Source: Saprospiraceae bacterium
GTDB lineage: Bacteria > Bacteroidota > Bacteroidia > Chitinophagales > Saprospiraceae
Direction: 5' to 3'
Length of the DNA stretch: 64,000 nucleotides
NCBI GenBank assembly: GCA_022842725.1
Contig: JALHOZ010000016.1
Coordinates: forward strand, 35,673 to 99,672
The translations under genes and the position numbers were made by a program. Below the pieces are notes generated by a model. The model saw only the letters and a list, made by a program, of their open reading frames with translations, made no database searches and had not been told where the DNA came from. This document shows, in pieces, positions 7,860 to 16,119 of this stretch. Numbering within the stretch: position 1 is the stretch's first letter; every line of letters begins with the position of its first letter.

Positions 7860-8519
7860 ATGTTCAGCGTTTCTGAAGAAGATCACCTGAAAGCGATTTT
7901 TAAGATCGCCGAAAAGGAAAAAAAAGCCGTCAGTACCAATTCGATAGCGGCATATATGAATACCGCGCCGGCTTCAGTGACAGACATGCTGAAAAAACTG
8001 GCGGACAAAGATCTGATCCAATACCAAAAATACAAAGGGGTCACCCTTTCTCCTTCCGGAAGTAAAGTAGCCATCCAACTGATCAGAAAACATCGGCTTT
8101 GGGAAGTTTTTTTGGTTGAAAAATTAAAATTTTCCTGGGAAGAAGTTCATGAAATAGCCGAACAATTAGAACATATTCAATCCGATGATCTTGTCCTCCG
8201 CCTCGAAAAATATCTGGAATTTCCGAAATTTGATCCTCATGGCGACCCGATTCCTAATATGGACGGTAAGTTTACCCTTAGGTCTCAATGGTCAGTAGCC
8301 GAACTTTTGCCCGGACACACAGGTATCATATTAGGTGTCAGAGAGCATGATAAAAGTTTTTTACTCTACCTCAATGATATGAAAATCAAACTTGGGACAT
8401 CGATAAAAGTATTACAAAAAACGACTTATGACCAGTCTCTACGCATACTGATAGATGGTAGATTTGAAAATCTCATTACTAAAAATGTAGCGCATCAGCT
8501 GTTGGTAAAAAAAGTATGA
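7860..8519 (+). CDS. DtxR/MntR-family metal-dependent transcriptional repressor
   Basis: A 219-residue regulator with an N-terminal winged helix (SVSEEDHLKAIFKI ... TNSIAAYMNTAPASVTDMLKKLADKDLIQYQKYKGVTLSPSG), a metal-binding/dimerisation domain with the usual His and Glu residues (KHRLWEVFLVE, EVHEIAEQLEHI) and a C-terminal FeoA/SH3-like domain (about 145-215). In this family Mn2+ or Fe2+ binding activates DNA binding. A DtxR-type operator sits in its own promoter and a metal ABC transporter follows after 4 bases, so it most likely represses its own operon when metal is plentiful. Metal specificity (Mn, Fe or Zn) is not settled by the sequence. Confidence 0.9.
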   Translation: MFSVSEEDHLKAIFKIAEKEKKAVSTNSIAAYMNTAPASVTDMLKKLADKDLIQYQKYKGVTLSPSGSKVAIQLIRKHRLWEVFLVEKLKFSWEEVHEIAEQLEHIQSDDLVLRLEKYLEFPKFDPHGDPIPNMDGKFTLRSQWSVAELLPGHTGIILGVREHDKSFLLYLNDMKIKLGTSIKVLQKTTYDQSLRILIDGRFENLITKNVAHQLLVKKV

Positions 8520-8523
8520 TCAA

Positions 8524-9501
8524 ATGAATAAGTACTTTATTTTTTTCCTTCTTTATCCGTTTTTATTGCCTGCTTCGCGACCCGTAAAAGTAGTCACAAC
8601 GACATCGATATTTAAAGATATGATTGAGTCTATCGGAGGTGATCTGGTTGTAGTCCATTCTATAGTGCCTTTAGGTAGCGATCCGCATCGTTATGAAGCC
8701 AAACCCAGTGATGTGACTATATGCCGGGAAGCAGATGTTATTTTTATCAATGGTTTGCATCTGGAAGTGTGGATAGAAAAGCTGATTCAAAACAGCAAAA
8801 CCAAGGCTGATGTTGTTTTACTAACCGAAGGTATCCAAAGTATTTCAGCGGGAAGATATCCTGATCCTCATGCCTGGATGCACGCAGCAAATGGAATAAA
8901 ATATATTAAAAATATAGCTGAAACACTGATCCGTTTACGACCGGAACAAAAAGAATATATCAATAATAATCTGCTGAAATACAGCAATACCCTTCGGTTT
9001 GTTGACAACTACATTCAAAACAAAATGCAGAAAATACCTGAAAAAAGCAGGATACTCATCACCAATCACGACGCTTTCCGGTATTTTGGGCTGAGGTATA
9101 ATCTGAAATTGGTACCTCTTATGGGTGTTTCAACAGAAGCAGAACCCAAAACAAGTGATATTATCAAAATAATAAACGTCATTCGGGAGTCACAGGTACC
9201 GGCCATTTTTGTCGAAACGTCGGTAAACCCTCAGTTGATGAAACAAATTGCAGATGATGAAGGTATCCGGATCGGAGGATCGTTATTTTCTGATTCCCTG
9301 GGTCCACCTGAAAGTACAGCAAACACGTATGTCGGTATGTTAAAAACAAATGCAGAAACTATTTTTTCAGCTTTGCAAGCGACACCGGCTGTAACAAAAG
9401 GATTCAGGATTTTACCTGATTCCCCGGCTGTTTTTATGTTTATGATGATCATTGTATTTTTAATTTTATTGACCGGTTTATTTGTTTACCGCATTCACTA
9501 A
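8524..9501 (+). CDS. Zn/Mn ABC-transporter substrate-binding protein with a C-terminal membrane anchor
   Basis: A 325-residue cluster A-I (ZnuA/TroA-like) solute-binding protein. The expected ligands are His55 (SDPHRYE), His116 (DPHAW), His182 (TNHDAFRYF) and Asp257 (FSDSLG). The His-His-His-Asp set resembles TroA and zinc binders more than PsaA/MtsA proteins, which have Glu at the third position. There is a signal peptide (1-17) but no lipobox Cys. Instead a hydrophobic helix at about 302-323 precedes the C-terminus, so the protein is probably tethered to the membrane at its C-terminal end. No His-rich loop is present. It lies between the repressor and the ATPase in one operon. Confidence 0.9.
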   Translation: MNKYFIFFLLYPFLLPASRPVKVVTTTSIFKDMIESIGGDLVVVHSIVPLGSDPHRYEAKPSDVTICREADVIFINGLHLEVWIEKLIQNSKTKADVVLLTEGIQSISAGRYPDPHAWMHAANGIKYIKNIAETLIRLRPEQKEYINNNLLKYSNTLRFVDNYIQNKMQKIPEKSRILITNHDAFRYFGLRYNLKLVPLMGVSTEAEPKTSDIIKIINVIRESQVPAIFVETSVNPQLMKQIADDEGIRIGGSLFSDSLGPPESTANTYVGMLKTNAETIFSALQATPAVTKGFRILPDSPAVFMFMMIIVFLILLTGLFVYRIH

Positions 9502-9509
9502 TTCCAGAT

Positions 9510-10253
9510 ATGAACTCACACATTATTGAAGTCAAAGGTCTGAACGTGTCTTACGACAAAAAAAATGTTCTCACCAACGTTTATCTTCACATAGAAGCCG
9601 GCCACGCTTACGGCATAATCGGACCAAACGGAGCAGGAAAATCTACCTTATTCAAAGCGATTTTAGGTTTGGTCGAACCCAGTCACGGTTCTGTCACGGT
9701 ATATGGTGGCAAAATTGAAAATGCAAGAAAAAAAGTAGCCTATATACCTCAAAAAGATCTGTTTGACCAGGATTTTCCTGCTACCGTTTTTGATATTGTA
9801 TTAATGGGAAGGTATCCCCACAAAAAAATCTTTCAAAAGATCAACGATGAAGACCGGCAAAAAGCATCAGAGGCTATGAAGGCTATGCAAATCGAAAATC
9901 TGGGTCAACGACAAATCGGTCAATTGTCCGGAGGTCAGCAACAAAGAGTATATATCGCCAGAGCATTGTGTCAGGAGGCTGAAATCTTTTTTTTGGATGA
10001 GCCCTTTGCCGGTGTTGATGCCATGACCGAAGAAAGCATAGTAACCATAATGCATACATTAAAAGCACAGGGGAAAACATTTCTTTTGGTTCATCATGAC
10101 CTGACCACTGTACAGCAATATTTTGACAAAATCATTCTGATCAACCAAAGATTAATTGGTTTTGGTGATACTGAAAAATTATTTACCCAACAAAATCTTA
10201 GTTTGTGTTACGGATCTCAGTTGTCGATTTTGCATAAAATACAACAACTCTGA
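9510..10253 (+). CDS. Metal ABC transporter ATP-binding protein (ZnuC/MntB-like)
   Basis: A 247-residue ABC ATPase with Walker A GPNGAGKST, Q-loop (YIPQKDLFDQDFP), signature LSGGQQQRVYIARAL, Walker B IFFLDEPFAGVD and the switch His in LVHHD. It belongs to the ZnuC/MntB/TroB branch and starts 8 bases after the binding protein, so it energises the same transporter. The expected membrane permease is absent: the next gene is on the opposite strand with only 4 bases between the stops. The permease must be encoded elsewhere, or the system borrows one. Confidence 0.92.
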   Translation: MNSHIIEVKGLNVSYDKKNVLTNVYLHIEAGHAYGIIGPNGAGKSTLFKAILGLVEPSHGSVTVYGGKIENARKKVAYIPQKDLFDQDFPATVFDIVLMGRYPHKKIFQKINDEDRQKASEAMKAMQIENLGQRQIGQLSGGQQQRVYIARALCQEAEIFFLDEPFAGVDAMTEESIVTIMHTLKAQGKTFLLVHHDLTTVQQYFDKIILINQRLIGFGDTEKLFTQQNLSLCYGSQLSILHKIQQL

Positions 10254-10257
10254 TCCC

Positions 10258-10707
10258 TTATTTTTTAATGATCATTTCTCTGTGCGGAATTCCATCCAAC
10301 AGATAGTCCTCTCCGATTGAAACAAACCCAAACCTGTTGTAAAAGCGAATGAGGTAACTTTGTGCCTCAATTTGAATCGCATGATCAGGATACAGGTCAA
10401 AGCACTTTTTGATAGCTTCTTTCATCAGTTGTTTTCCCAAACCTGTATTCCTTTGCTCAGCAGAAGTAACCACCCTGCCAATCGAAGACTTTCCGCTGTA
10501 CACCAAACCCGGAGGTAAAATTCTTGCATATGCGTGCAGTTGGCCGGATTCATCTGTAAACATCAGGTGATGTGATAAAAAATCTTTTTGGTCCGTATCC
10601 AGATATATACAATTCTGTTCTACCACAAAAACGCGGCTTCTTAAGTCCAGAATTTTATATAATGTGATTAAATCAAGGTCATTAAATTTTTTCAATTCAA
10701 TTTTCAT
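10258..10707 (-). CDS. elaA: GNAT family N-acetyltransferase, ElaA type
   Basis: A 149-residue acyl-CoA N-acyltransferase. It shows the ElaA opening LYKILDLRSRVFVVEQNCIYLDTDQKD, the acetyl-CoA loop RNTGLGKQLM, and the C-terminal AQSYLIRFYNRFGFVSIGEDYLLDGIPH. The ElaA family substrate is not well established. The ATG overlaps the 3' end of the upstream membrane protein by 11 bases, so the two are translationally linked. The gene converges on the metal ATPase. Confidence 0.9.
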   Translation of the reverse strand: MKIELKKFNDLDLITLYKILDLRSRVFVVEQNCIYLDTDQKDFLSHHLMFTDESGQLHAYARILPPGLVYSGKSSIGRVVTSAEQRNTGLGKQLMKEAIKKCFDLYPDHAIQIEAQSYLIRFYNRFGFVSIGEDYLLDGIPHREMIIKK

Positions 10708-11644
10708 CTTTCCTGAATTTTCTTTTCGGCAATCTGCTTTTCTTTTTTTGATACAAGCCCCGACATCCTATCGTAACATTTGATTTGTCGAATACATCTT
10801 CAAAATGATAACATTCCATATCTCCGGAATAAAAAATGTGGTTGTAAGAAGTTTTGAAGGAAAGAGGTGCATTTCTTCGACTGTTCATCATCAGAGATTG
10901 TTTTCTGAATTGTATGACCGGTTTTGCCCAATAAACCCGGTTTAATTCACCAAACACAAAAGTTGGGGCAGCCAAAGAAGAAACAACGTTGGTCAGGTGT
11001 GTAATTTCTTTTTCGTTGGCTTTTTTATCCTTTTCATTCAGCGGAGGTGTCAGATAAACTGATATCAATTGATATATTTCACCACCTTTATTTAACTCCA
11101 GATGTAATGCTTCAATATCATTCAGAATGACATCAGGTTTCACAATGAAGGAGTGTTTTGAAAAAATTGCTTTACCGTGATATGTCAGTTGAACATCCAG
11201 ATGTTTGTACGGAAATGAATCCACAAACACTTCCTGCAATACTTCTGTCCAGTCAGGCGTGTATTCCTGAAAAGAAATAACGTCATATGCCTGATCCTTT
11301 AATAATCGTTGAAGATCTTCAATTCCTGAAATACTGCTTAAATTGATGTGAATCAGCCCTAGTGTAGGTTGGTTGTTTGGCTTTGGCAATTTAAGGTCTG
11401 TATTCGAATTGTATTTTAAAAACAACGTCAACATAAAAGCACAACCAAAACTTATATACAGGATAAACTTGTTTTGAATAATCAGACCAATCAGTCCGGA
11501 AACCAAAAGAAAAAGTACATAATGCAGCATGTATTCATTCAAAAACTCCAGCATATTGTAGTTTGGTAAAAATATCAGAATCAGTGTCAATGATATTATT
11601 GCGATTCCAATAAAAAAATTACCAAAGGATAAAAATCGTTTCAT
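10697..11644 (-). CDS. Membrane-anchored endonuclease/exonuclease/phosphatase-fold protein with degenerate active site
   Basis: A 315-residue protein. Three hydrophobic helices (about 8-27, 38-57, 60-78) precede an EEP-like domain (about 93-297). It retains the early HINL and SFQE (Glu127) motifs. The later motifs are altered: the usual GDFN is GELN (232-235), the usual DHIF is NHIF (268-271), and the terminal SDHxP is replaced by TIGCRGLY (291-298). The metal-dependent hydrolase chemistry is therefore probably lost or changed. The C-terminal tail is strongly basic. It sits between a lamin-tail protein (18 bases upstream) and elaA (11-base overlap) in one transcript. Confidence 0.75.
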   Translation of the reverse strand: MKRFLSFGNFFIGIAIISLTLILIFLPNYNMLEFLNEYMLHYVLFLLVSGLIGLIIQNKFILYISFGCAFMLTLFLKYNSNTDLKLPKPNNQPTLGLIHINLSSISGIEDLQRLLKDQAYDVISFQEYTPDWTEVLQEVFVDSFPYKHLDVQLTYHGKAIFSKHSFIVKPDVILNDIEALHLELNKGGEIYQLISVYLTPPLNEKDKKANEKEITHLTNVVSSLAAPTFVFGELNRVYWAKPVIQFRKQSLMMNSRRNAPLSFKTSYNHIFYSGDMECYHFEDVFDKSNVTIGCRGLYQKKKSRLPKRKFRKDEN

Positions 11645-11662
11645 ACAGGATGTTTATGCCGG

Positions 11663-13459
11663 TCAGTTTTCACCAACAGCAACTGTGTGTTTGAATGATT
11701 TAATTTCTCCGTCGGGATGAAATAATTGTGTCGCAATGATATACCACCCTCTTTTGACAAATTGTAATTCGTCATCACTTCCATCCCATTTTAAACTGCC
11801 TTCATTGCCAATCAACAGATTTTCATACAGTGTTTTTACAGGGAAACCGTCAATGTCAAAAATTTTGATTGTAGCTAAAAATCCGCTTTTGGCAACCTTG
11901 TAAGATATTAACAGAAAAGGATCTAACCCCAAGCTGTAAGGCGAAAATATTTTTTTATCCAAAAACACTTCCTCTGTATTACTCAAAGGAGGGGCTGCAA
12001 AATTTGAATTTTTATATCCCGGGGTGGCAAATCCATTAGCCTGTGAGGATGAATGCCATAAATCTGCCTGATTTGAAACTCCATCGGGAACTATTTTTTC
12101 AAGACTTACGCCCTTTGTATTATTTAATAATGAAAAATGATGGTCTTCGATATAATCAAAAGAGTCAACTACAACCCTTGAACCGTTTATATTGCTGATG
12201 ACCTGAATGTAAGCGTCACTTACATTAAATGCAGGCAGATCGTTTTGTAAAAACAAGGCTTCTTCCGGTGTATTGTATGTCGATTTGAGAAAATCAGTGT
12301 TTTTGCTTACCGCAACATATTGACCGGGATAAAGGATAAAAGAAGAAGAAATGATTTTTTCTTCTCCCCTTGACTCATTTCTGATAATTAGGTTTTGAAG
12401 GTCTAAAAACTTAGTCGAAATATTATACAATTCAATAAAATCTTCTCCACCGACAAACGGATCCGTTAGGATTTCATTTAAAACAAGGTCTTTCTTATCC
12501 GGTACAACAGCTAATACCAGAGAAGTTGTGGTATTTAAAACATTACCTTCATTATCCTGCAGATCGGAAATCGCCAAAGTATAATTGATGCCTGATAGTA
12601 TTTGAGAATCAAAAGTAAGCCGAACCACATTGTCTGAGGTACCAAAATTTATGGTAACGGGATTTCCGATACCATTATCCATTTGGTAAGTCAAAGGATT
12701 TAAGCCTGATACCTGTTCAAGACGTTCTGTAAACAACAATTCCACATTTCGGTCATCAAGAACTTTTGCAGAAACAAGCTGAGGAGGAATGGTGTCTTTA
12801 ACCCATTTTTGAATCGAAATATCGTCGTAAAAAAAGTTTTTGGTTCGTGTCGATGTGTATTTGCATTGAATAGCGAAAAAAACATTGTGAGGCATTAACG
12901 CCAAATCAGTATCCATAAATTCTACATCCGGAGTCAATAAATTTTCACCATTATAATTAGTTTCCACATTCCAGATACCATCTTCTGTGATACTGATACG
13001 AAGTCTGGCCTGTGAGGGGTCTTTGCTGATAGCTCCCATAGCACAGGAAGCCAGCAAGGTGGAAGAACCATCCTTCAATCTGAAAATTTTAATGTTGTCA
13101 TTGGTGCCATTTTCACCCAAACGCAGGTAGTATCCATTGGCTTGGGTAATATCTGTCCGGTCAATACAAAAATAAATATTGGAGACATTATTATCACTCG
13201 GGTCAAAAGTTTGTTTGAAATAAAAATCAAACTGTAAGCTGTCTTTTGGCAATACATAAGCCGTTGAAATAAAAGATTCCCCGGCTGCTGATGCATTCAA
13301 TTGCAGTTGAAAATCCGGATTTACGGTAAAATGATCGGTATTACCTGTCCATACAGGGTTGACCGAAATATTTCCATCGCTGAAGTTTTCTATAAGCTGT
13401 GCGTGAGAAATAAAACTCATCAGGCTAAAAAGTCCAAAAAAAATATAGCGAGAAATCAT
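11663..13459 (-). CDS. Secreted lamin-tail-domain protein with Ig-like domains
   Basis: A 598-residue secreted protein. A signal peptide (about 1-20, ending SHAQ) is followed by a jelly-roll-like N-terminal domain (about 25-215), an SbsA-type Ig-like domain (DTIPPQLVSAKVLDDRNVELLFTE, about 222-320), a lamin-tail domain (LVLNEILTDPFVGGEDFIELYN, about 325-445) and a C-terminal FlgD-like Ig module (about 505-595). Such proteins are cell-surface or extracellular in Bacteroidota. Some are attached to nucleases, but no catalytic domain is visible here. The C-terminus is not a clear T9SS sorting domain. A -7 element at 13540-13547 gives a leader of about 75 bases. Confidence 0.8.
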   Translation of the reverse strand: MISRYIFFGLFSLMSFISHAQLIENFSDGNISVNPVWTGNTDHFTVNPDFQLQLNASAAGESFISTAYVLPKDSLQFDFYFKQTFDPSDNNVSNIYFCIDRTDITQANGYYLRLGENGTNDNIKIFRLKDGSSTLLASCAMGAISKDPSQARLRISITEDGIWNVETNYNGENLLTPDVEFMDTDLALMPHNVFFAIQCKYTSTRTKNFFYDDISIQKWVKDTIPPQLVSAKVLDDRNVELLFTERLEQVSGLNPLTYQMDNGIGNPVTINFGTSDNVVRLTFDSQILSGINYTLAISDLQDNEGNVLNTTTSLVLAVVPDKKDLVLNEILTDPFVGGEDFIELYNISTKFLDLQNLIIRNESRGEEKIISSSFILYPGQYVAVSKNTDFLKSTYNTPEEALFLQNDLPAFNVSDAYIQVISNINGSRVVVDSFDYIEDHHFSLLNNTKGVSLEKIVPDGVSNQADLWHSSSQANGFATPGYKNSNFAAPPLSNTEEVFLDKKIFSPYSLGLDPFLLISYKVAKSGFLATIKIFDIDGFPVKTLYENLLIGNEGSLKWDGSDDELQFVKRGWYIIATQLFHPDGEIKSFKHTVAVGEN

Positions 13460-13539
13460 GTTTTTATTTTTAGTTTTAACGTAAAGTATATATTTGTGCC
13501 TTCTTTTAAAAATGGTATAAAAAACATCTTTACGAGAAG

Positions 13540-13547
13540 CAAAAGTA
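13540..13547 (-). promoter_or_regulatory. Predicted -7 promoter element (TACTTTTG) of the lamin-tail operon
   Basis: On the minus strand this reads TACTTTTG, about 80 bases upstream of the ATG at 13459. A plus-strand TATATTTG at 13489-13496 lies in the same intergenic region and could serve asd with a leader of about 140 bases, so the two divergent promoters may overlap. Confidence 0.4.
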
Positions 13548-13641
13548 ATAAAAATATCCTTCCGTCGTTTGAATTTTATAAGTAACTATCTTCAATAGCG
13601 GAAGTTTGTTCCATACCATTAAAAAATAGTAAATGTAGCAT

Positions 13642-14640
13642 ATGAAACTAGCCATAGTTGGTGTGACCGGATTGGTTGGAAGTGTTTTATTAGAGGTTTT
13701 GGAAGAAATGGACCTTCCTATTACTCAATTTTATCCTGTTGCATCTGAAAAATCAGTTGGAAAAGAAATTGTGTTTAAAGGCCAAAAACACACTATTATC
13801 TCCATGTCTGAAGCTGTGGAGATTGCTCCGGATGTTGCAATTTTTTCAGCAGGTGGTAACACTTCTTTAGAGTGGGCACCAAAATTTGCTGCCAAAGGAA
13901 CAGTAGTGGTGGACAATTCATCTGCCTGGAGAATGGATCCGGACAAAAAATTGATCGTTCCTGAAATCAATGCAGGACAATTGACAACGTCTGACAAAAT
14001 CATTGCTAACCCAAACTGTTCCACCATTCAGATGGTCATGGCACTTGCTCCGCTACATGCTGCATATAAAATCAAAAGATTGGTGATTTCTACGTACCAA
14101 TCATTCACGGGAACGGGAGTAAAAGCCGTCAATCAATATAACAAGGAAAAAAATAAAGAAAATATATCATCGGATGAAATGGCATATAAATATCCGATTT
14201 TTGGCAATTGTATTCCTCAGTGTGATTCATTTTTGGAAAATGATTATACCAAAGAAGAAATGAAACTGGTTCATGAAACCCGAAAAATATTATCCGACAA
14301 CAGTATTAAAATAACCGCTACAGCTGTTAGGGTACCTGTGGACGGCGGACATTCGGAGTCCGTAAATGTTGAGTTTGAAAAAAAATTTGACATTAAAGAT
14401 ATCAAAACCATACTTTCTGAAACAAATGGTATAGTTTTGGTAGATAATCCTGCGGAACAAAGTTATCCCATGCCTCTTTTTGCAAAAAACAGAAATGAAG
14501 TTTTTGTCGGAAGGGTTCGTATGGATGATTCTGTAGAAAATGGTTTAAATATGTGGATCGTCGCCGACAATCTGAGAAAAGGCGCGGCCACAAATGCCGT
14601 ACAAATAGTTCAATACCTGATAGAGCACAAATTGATTTAG
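13642..14640 (+). CDS. asd: Aspartate-semialdehyde dehydrogenase
   Basis: A 332-residue enzyme reducing aspartyl phosphate to aspartate semialdehyde with NADPH, the branch point to lysine/diaminopimelate, threonine and methionine. The NADP motif GVTGLVGSVLL (7-17), catalytic Cys126 in NPNCSTIQMV, and the His237 region RVPVDGGHSESV are all present. Length and order fit the family. No other amino-acid gene is adjacent. The following coiled-coil gene starts 46 bases downstream and may be read from the same promoter. Confidence 0.95.
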   Translation: MKLAIVGVTGLVGSVLLEVLEEMDLPITQFYPVASEKSVGKEIVFKGQKHTIISMSEAVEIAPDVAIFSAGGNTSLEWAPKFAAKGTVVVDNSSAWRMDPDKKLIVPEINAGQLTTSDKIIANPNCSTIQMVMALAPLHAAYKIKRLVISTYQSFTGTGVKAVNQYNKEKNKENISSDEMAYKYPIFGNCIPQCDSFLENDYTKEEMKLVHETRKILSDNSIKITATAVRVPVDGGHSESVNVEFEKKFDIKDIKTILSETNGIVLVDNPAEQSYPMPLFAKNRNEVFVGRVRMDDSVENGLNMWIVADNLRKGAATNAVQIVQYLIEHKLI

Positions 14641-14686
14641 TTACAATCGTATTATTTGATTACACATTTGCAAAATTAATAGGAAC

Positions 14687-16048
14687 ATGAGACGCAAGTT
14701 AGTACTTTGGGGAACCAATGAGAAGGATGAAAAAATGTTGGTTGCACTGGAACTTTTGGAAAATGAAAATGTAGTTTACATTTTTACATTTCCTGAAAAA
14801 ATAGCGACAGAAGATTTTTACAAAAAGATGTCTGAAAACTGGAAAAACGACCAGGAAGTCGAGTTTCCTGATGGTTTTCAAAAAATTGAAAGAAAATTGT
14901 CCGTGTCTGACAGTCTTCTCCCTGATGAAATCAGAGTTGAAAGACCGGATCTGATCACCAGAGCACAGGCAGAATGGCATTTTGTAGTACTTTCATCTAA
15001 ATTATACGGTTTGTACAAATCCGAAATTGAAGACTTCAAAGACAAAATCGAAAGTCTCTCGGAATATGACAACAAAATCTGGGAAGAACTCAAAAATTTC
15101 TGGTCAAAAGTTCAAAATCAGGTGAATGACAGAAATCTTTTCAGAGAACACGCCGCTTCACTGAGAGAAAGAACGAATGGTCTTTTTGACAAATTAAAAA
15201 GTCTGAAAAAAGTTCTTGAGTCAGAATATGAAACCCGATCCAAATCAGCTCTTGAAACTTTTTCAAAAGAATTGAATGATATAGAACAAAAAGTTGAACA
15301 TGGTTTAGGTCTCAATCCATTATTTGAAGATCTTAAAAAGTTGCAGCAGAAAATTAAAAATATCCAGTTTACCAAAGATGACCGCAATGAAATGTGGGAC
15401 AAAATTGATGCTGCCTTCAAAAAAATTAAAGAAAAAAGAGGAAGTCAAAACGAAGCTCACGCTCAACACACTGCCTCAAGAATTCAAAATCGATATGATG
15501 GTTTGGTAGGAGCTGTCCAAAAAATGCAAAAATCTATCCAAATCGACCAAAGAGAATTGGATTTTCAGAATAAAAAAGTTGAAGATAGTGATGGCCAACT
15601 CGAATCTCAATTAAGAAAGGCAAAAATCCGGATGATTGAGGAAAGAATTTCTTCCAAGCAGGAAAAACTCGATGATATGCTTAAAACAAAAGTAGATCTG
15701 GAGAGCAAACTGGAGAAAGAAAAAAAGAAATTGGCCAAACTTGAAAAACAAGAAAAAATAGAGGAAGCCAAAGAAATTGTCAAACAAAAAATAGCAGACA
15801 ACATCAGTGAGACACAAAAAGAAATGGATAAAATTTCAGACAAACTCACTATGGCTGCAGAAAATATCAAAAGTCAAAAAAAGCCGAAGTCCAAAGCAAA
15901 AGCTATGATTGACCAAATATCTGAATCTGCCGAAAGTCTGGTAGAAGATGTAGTTGATTCTGTTAAAGCTGTCATAGAAGTAGCTGAAGATAAAATCGAA
16001 GACCTCGTAGATAAAGTTGAAGATATTTTTGATAAAGAAGAGGAATAA
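14687..16048 (+). CDS. Coiled-coil protein with DUF349-like helical segments, function unknown
   Basis: A 453-residue cytosolic protein without signal peptide. Residues 1-95 form a mixed alpha/beta region (RRKLVLWGTNEKDEKMLVAL) that I do not recognise. Residues of about 120-250 carry a repeated pattern of a Trp helix followed by Arg/Asn/Leu (ELKNFWSKV ... RTNGLFDKLKSLKKVLE; TKDDRNEMWDKIDAAFKKIKEK) that resembles DUF349. Residues of about 280-400 are a highly charged coiled coil. The last 55 residues are an acidic amphipathic helix series (VEDVVDSVKAVIEVAEDKIEDLVDKVEDIF) that could associate with membranes. A strong bidirectional terminator follows at 16078-16119. Confidence 0.75.
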   Translation: MRRKLVLWGTNEKDEKMLVALELLENENVVYIFTFPEKIATEDFYKKMSENWKNDQEVEFPDGFQKIERKLSVSDSLLPDEIRVERPDLITRAQAEWHFVVLSSKLYGLYKSEIEDFKDKIESLSEYDNKIWEELKNFWSKVQNQVNDRNLFREHAASLRERTNGLFDKLKSLKKVLESEYETRSKSALETFSKELNDIEQKVEHGLGLNPLFEDLKKLQQKIKNIQFTKDDRNEMWDKIDAAFKKIKEKRGSQNEAHAQHTASRIQNRYDGLVGAVQKMQKSIQIDQRELDFQNKKVEDSDGQLESQLRKAKIRMIEERISSKQEKLDDMLKTKVDLESKLEKEKKKLAKLEKQEKIEEAKEIVKQKIADNISETQKEMDKISDKLTMAAENIKSQKKPKSKAKAMIDQISESAESLVEDVVDSVKAVIEVAEDKIEDLVDKVEDIFDKEEE

Positions 16049-16077
16049 TAAACGTTTTCCTTTTCATCAAATCTGAT

Positions 16078-16119
16078 AAAAATGAGCTTCTTTTACGACA
16101 AAGGAAGCTCATTTTTTTT
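16078..16119. terminator. Bidirectional intrinsic terminator between the coiled-coil gene and oxyR
   Basis: The arms ATGAGCTTC and GAAGCTCAT, extended by flanking A and T runs, form a stable hairpin. Plus-strand transcripts end in eight U, minus-strand ones in five U. The oxyR stop codon (16093-16095) lies inside the loop, so the last oxyR codons form one arm. Confidence 0.75.

Noticed and set aside
13301..13585. 94-codon plus-strand frame opposite the start of the lamin-tail gene
   Set aside because: It crosses the minus-strand signal peptide and promoter; composition is lysine/isoleucine-rich as expected from the complement of AT-rich intergenic DNA.
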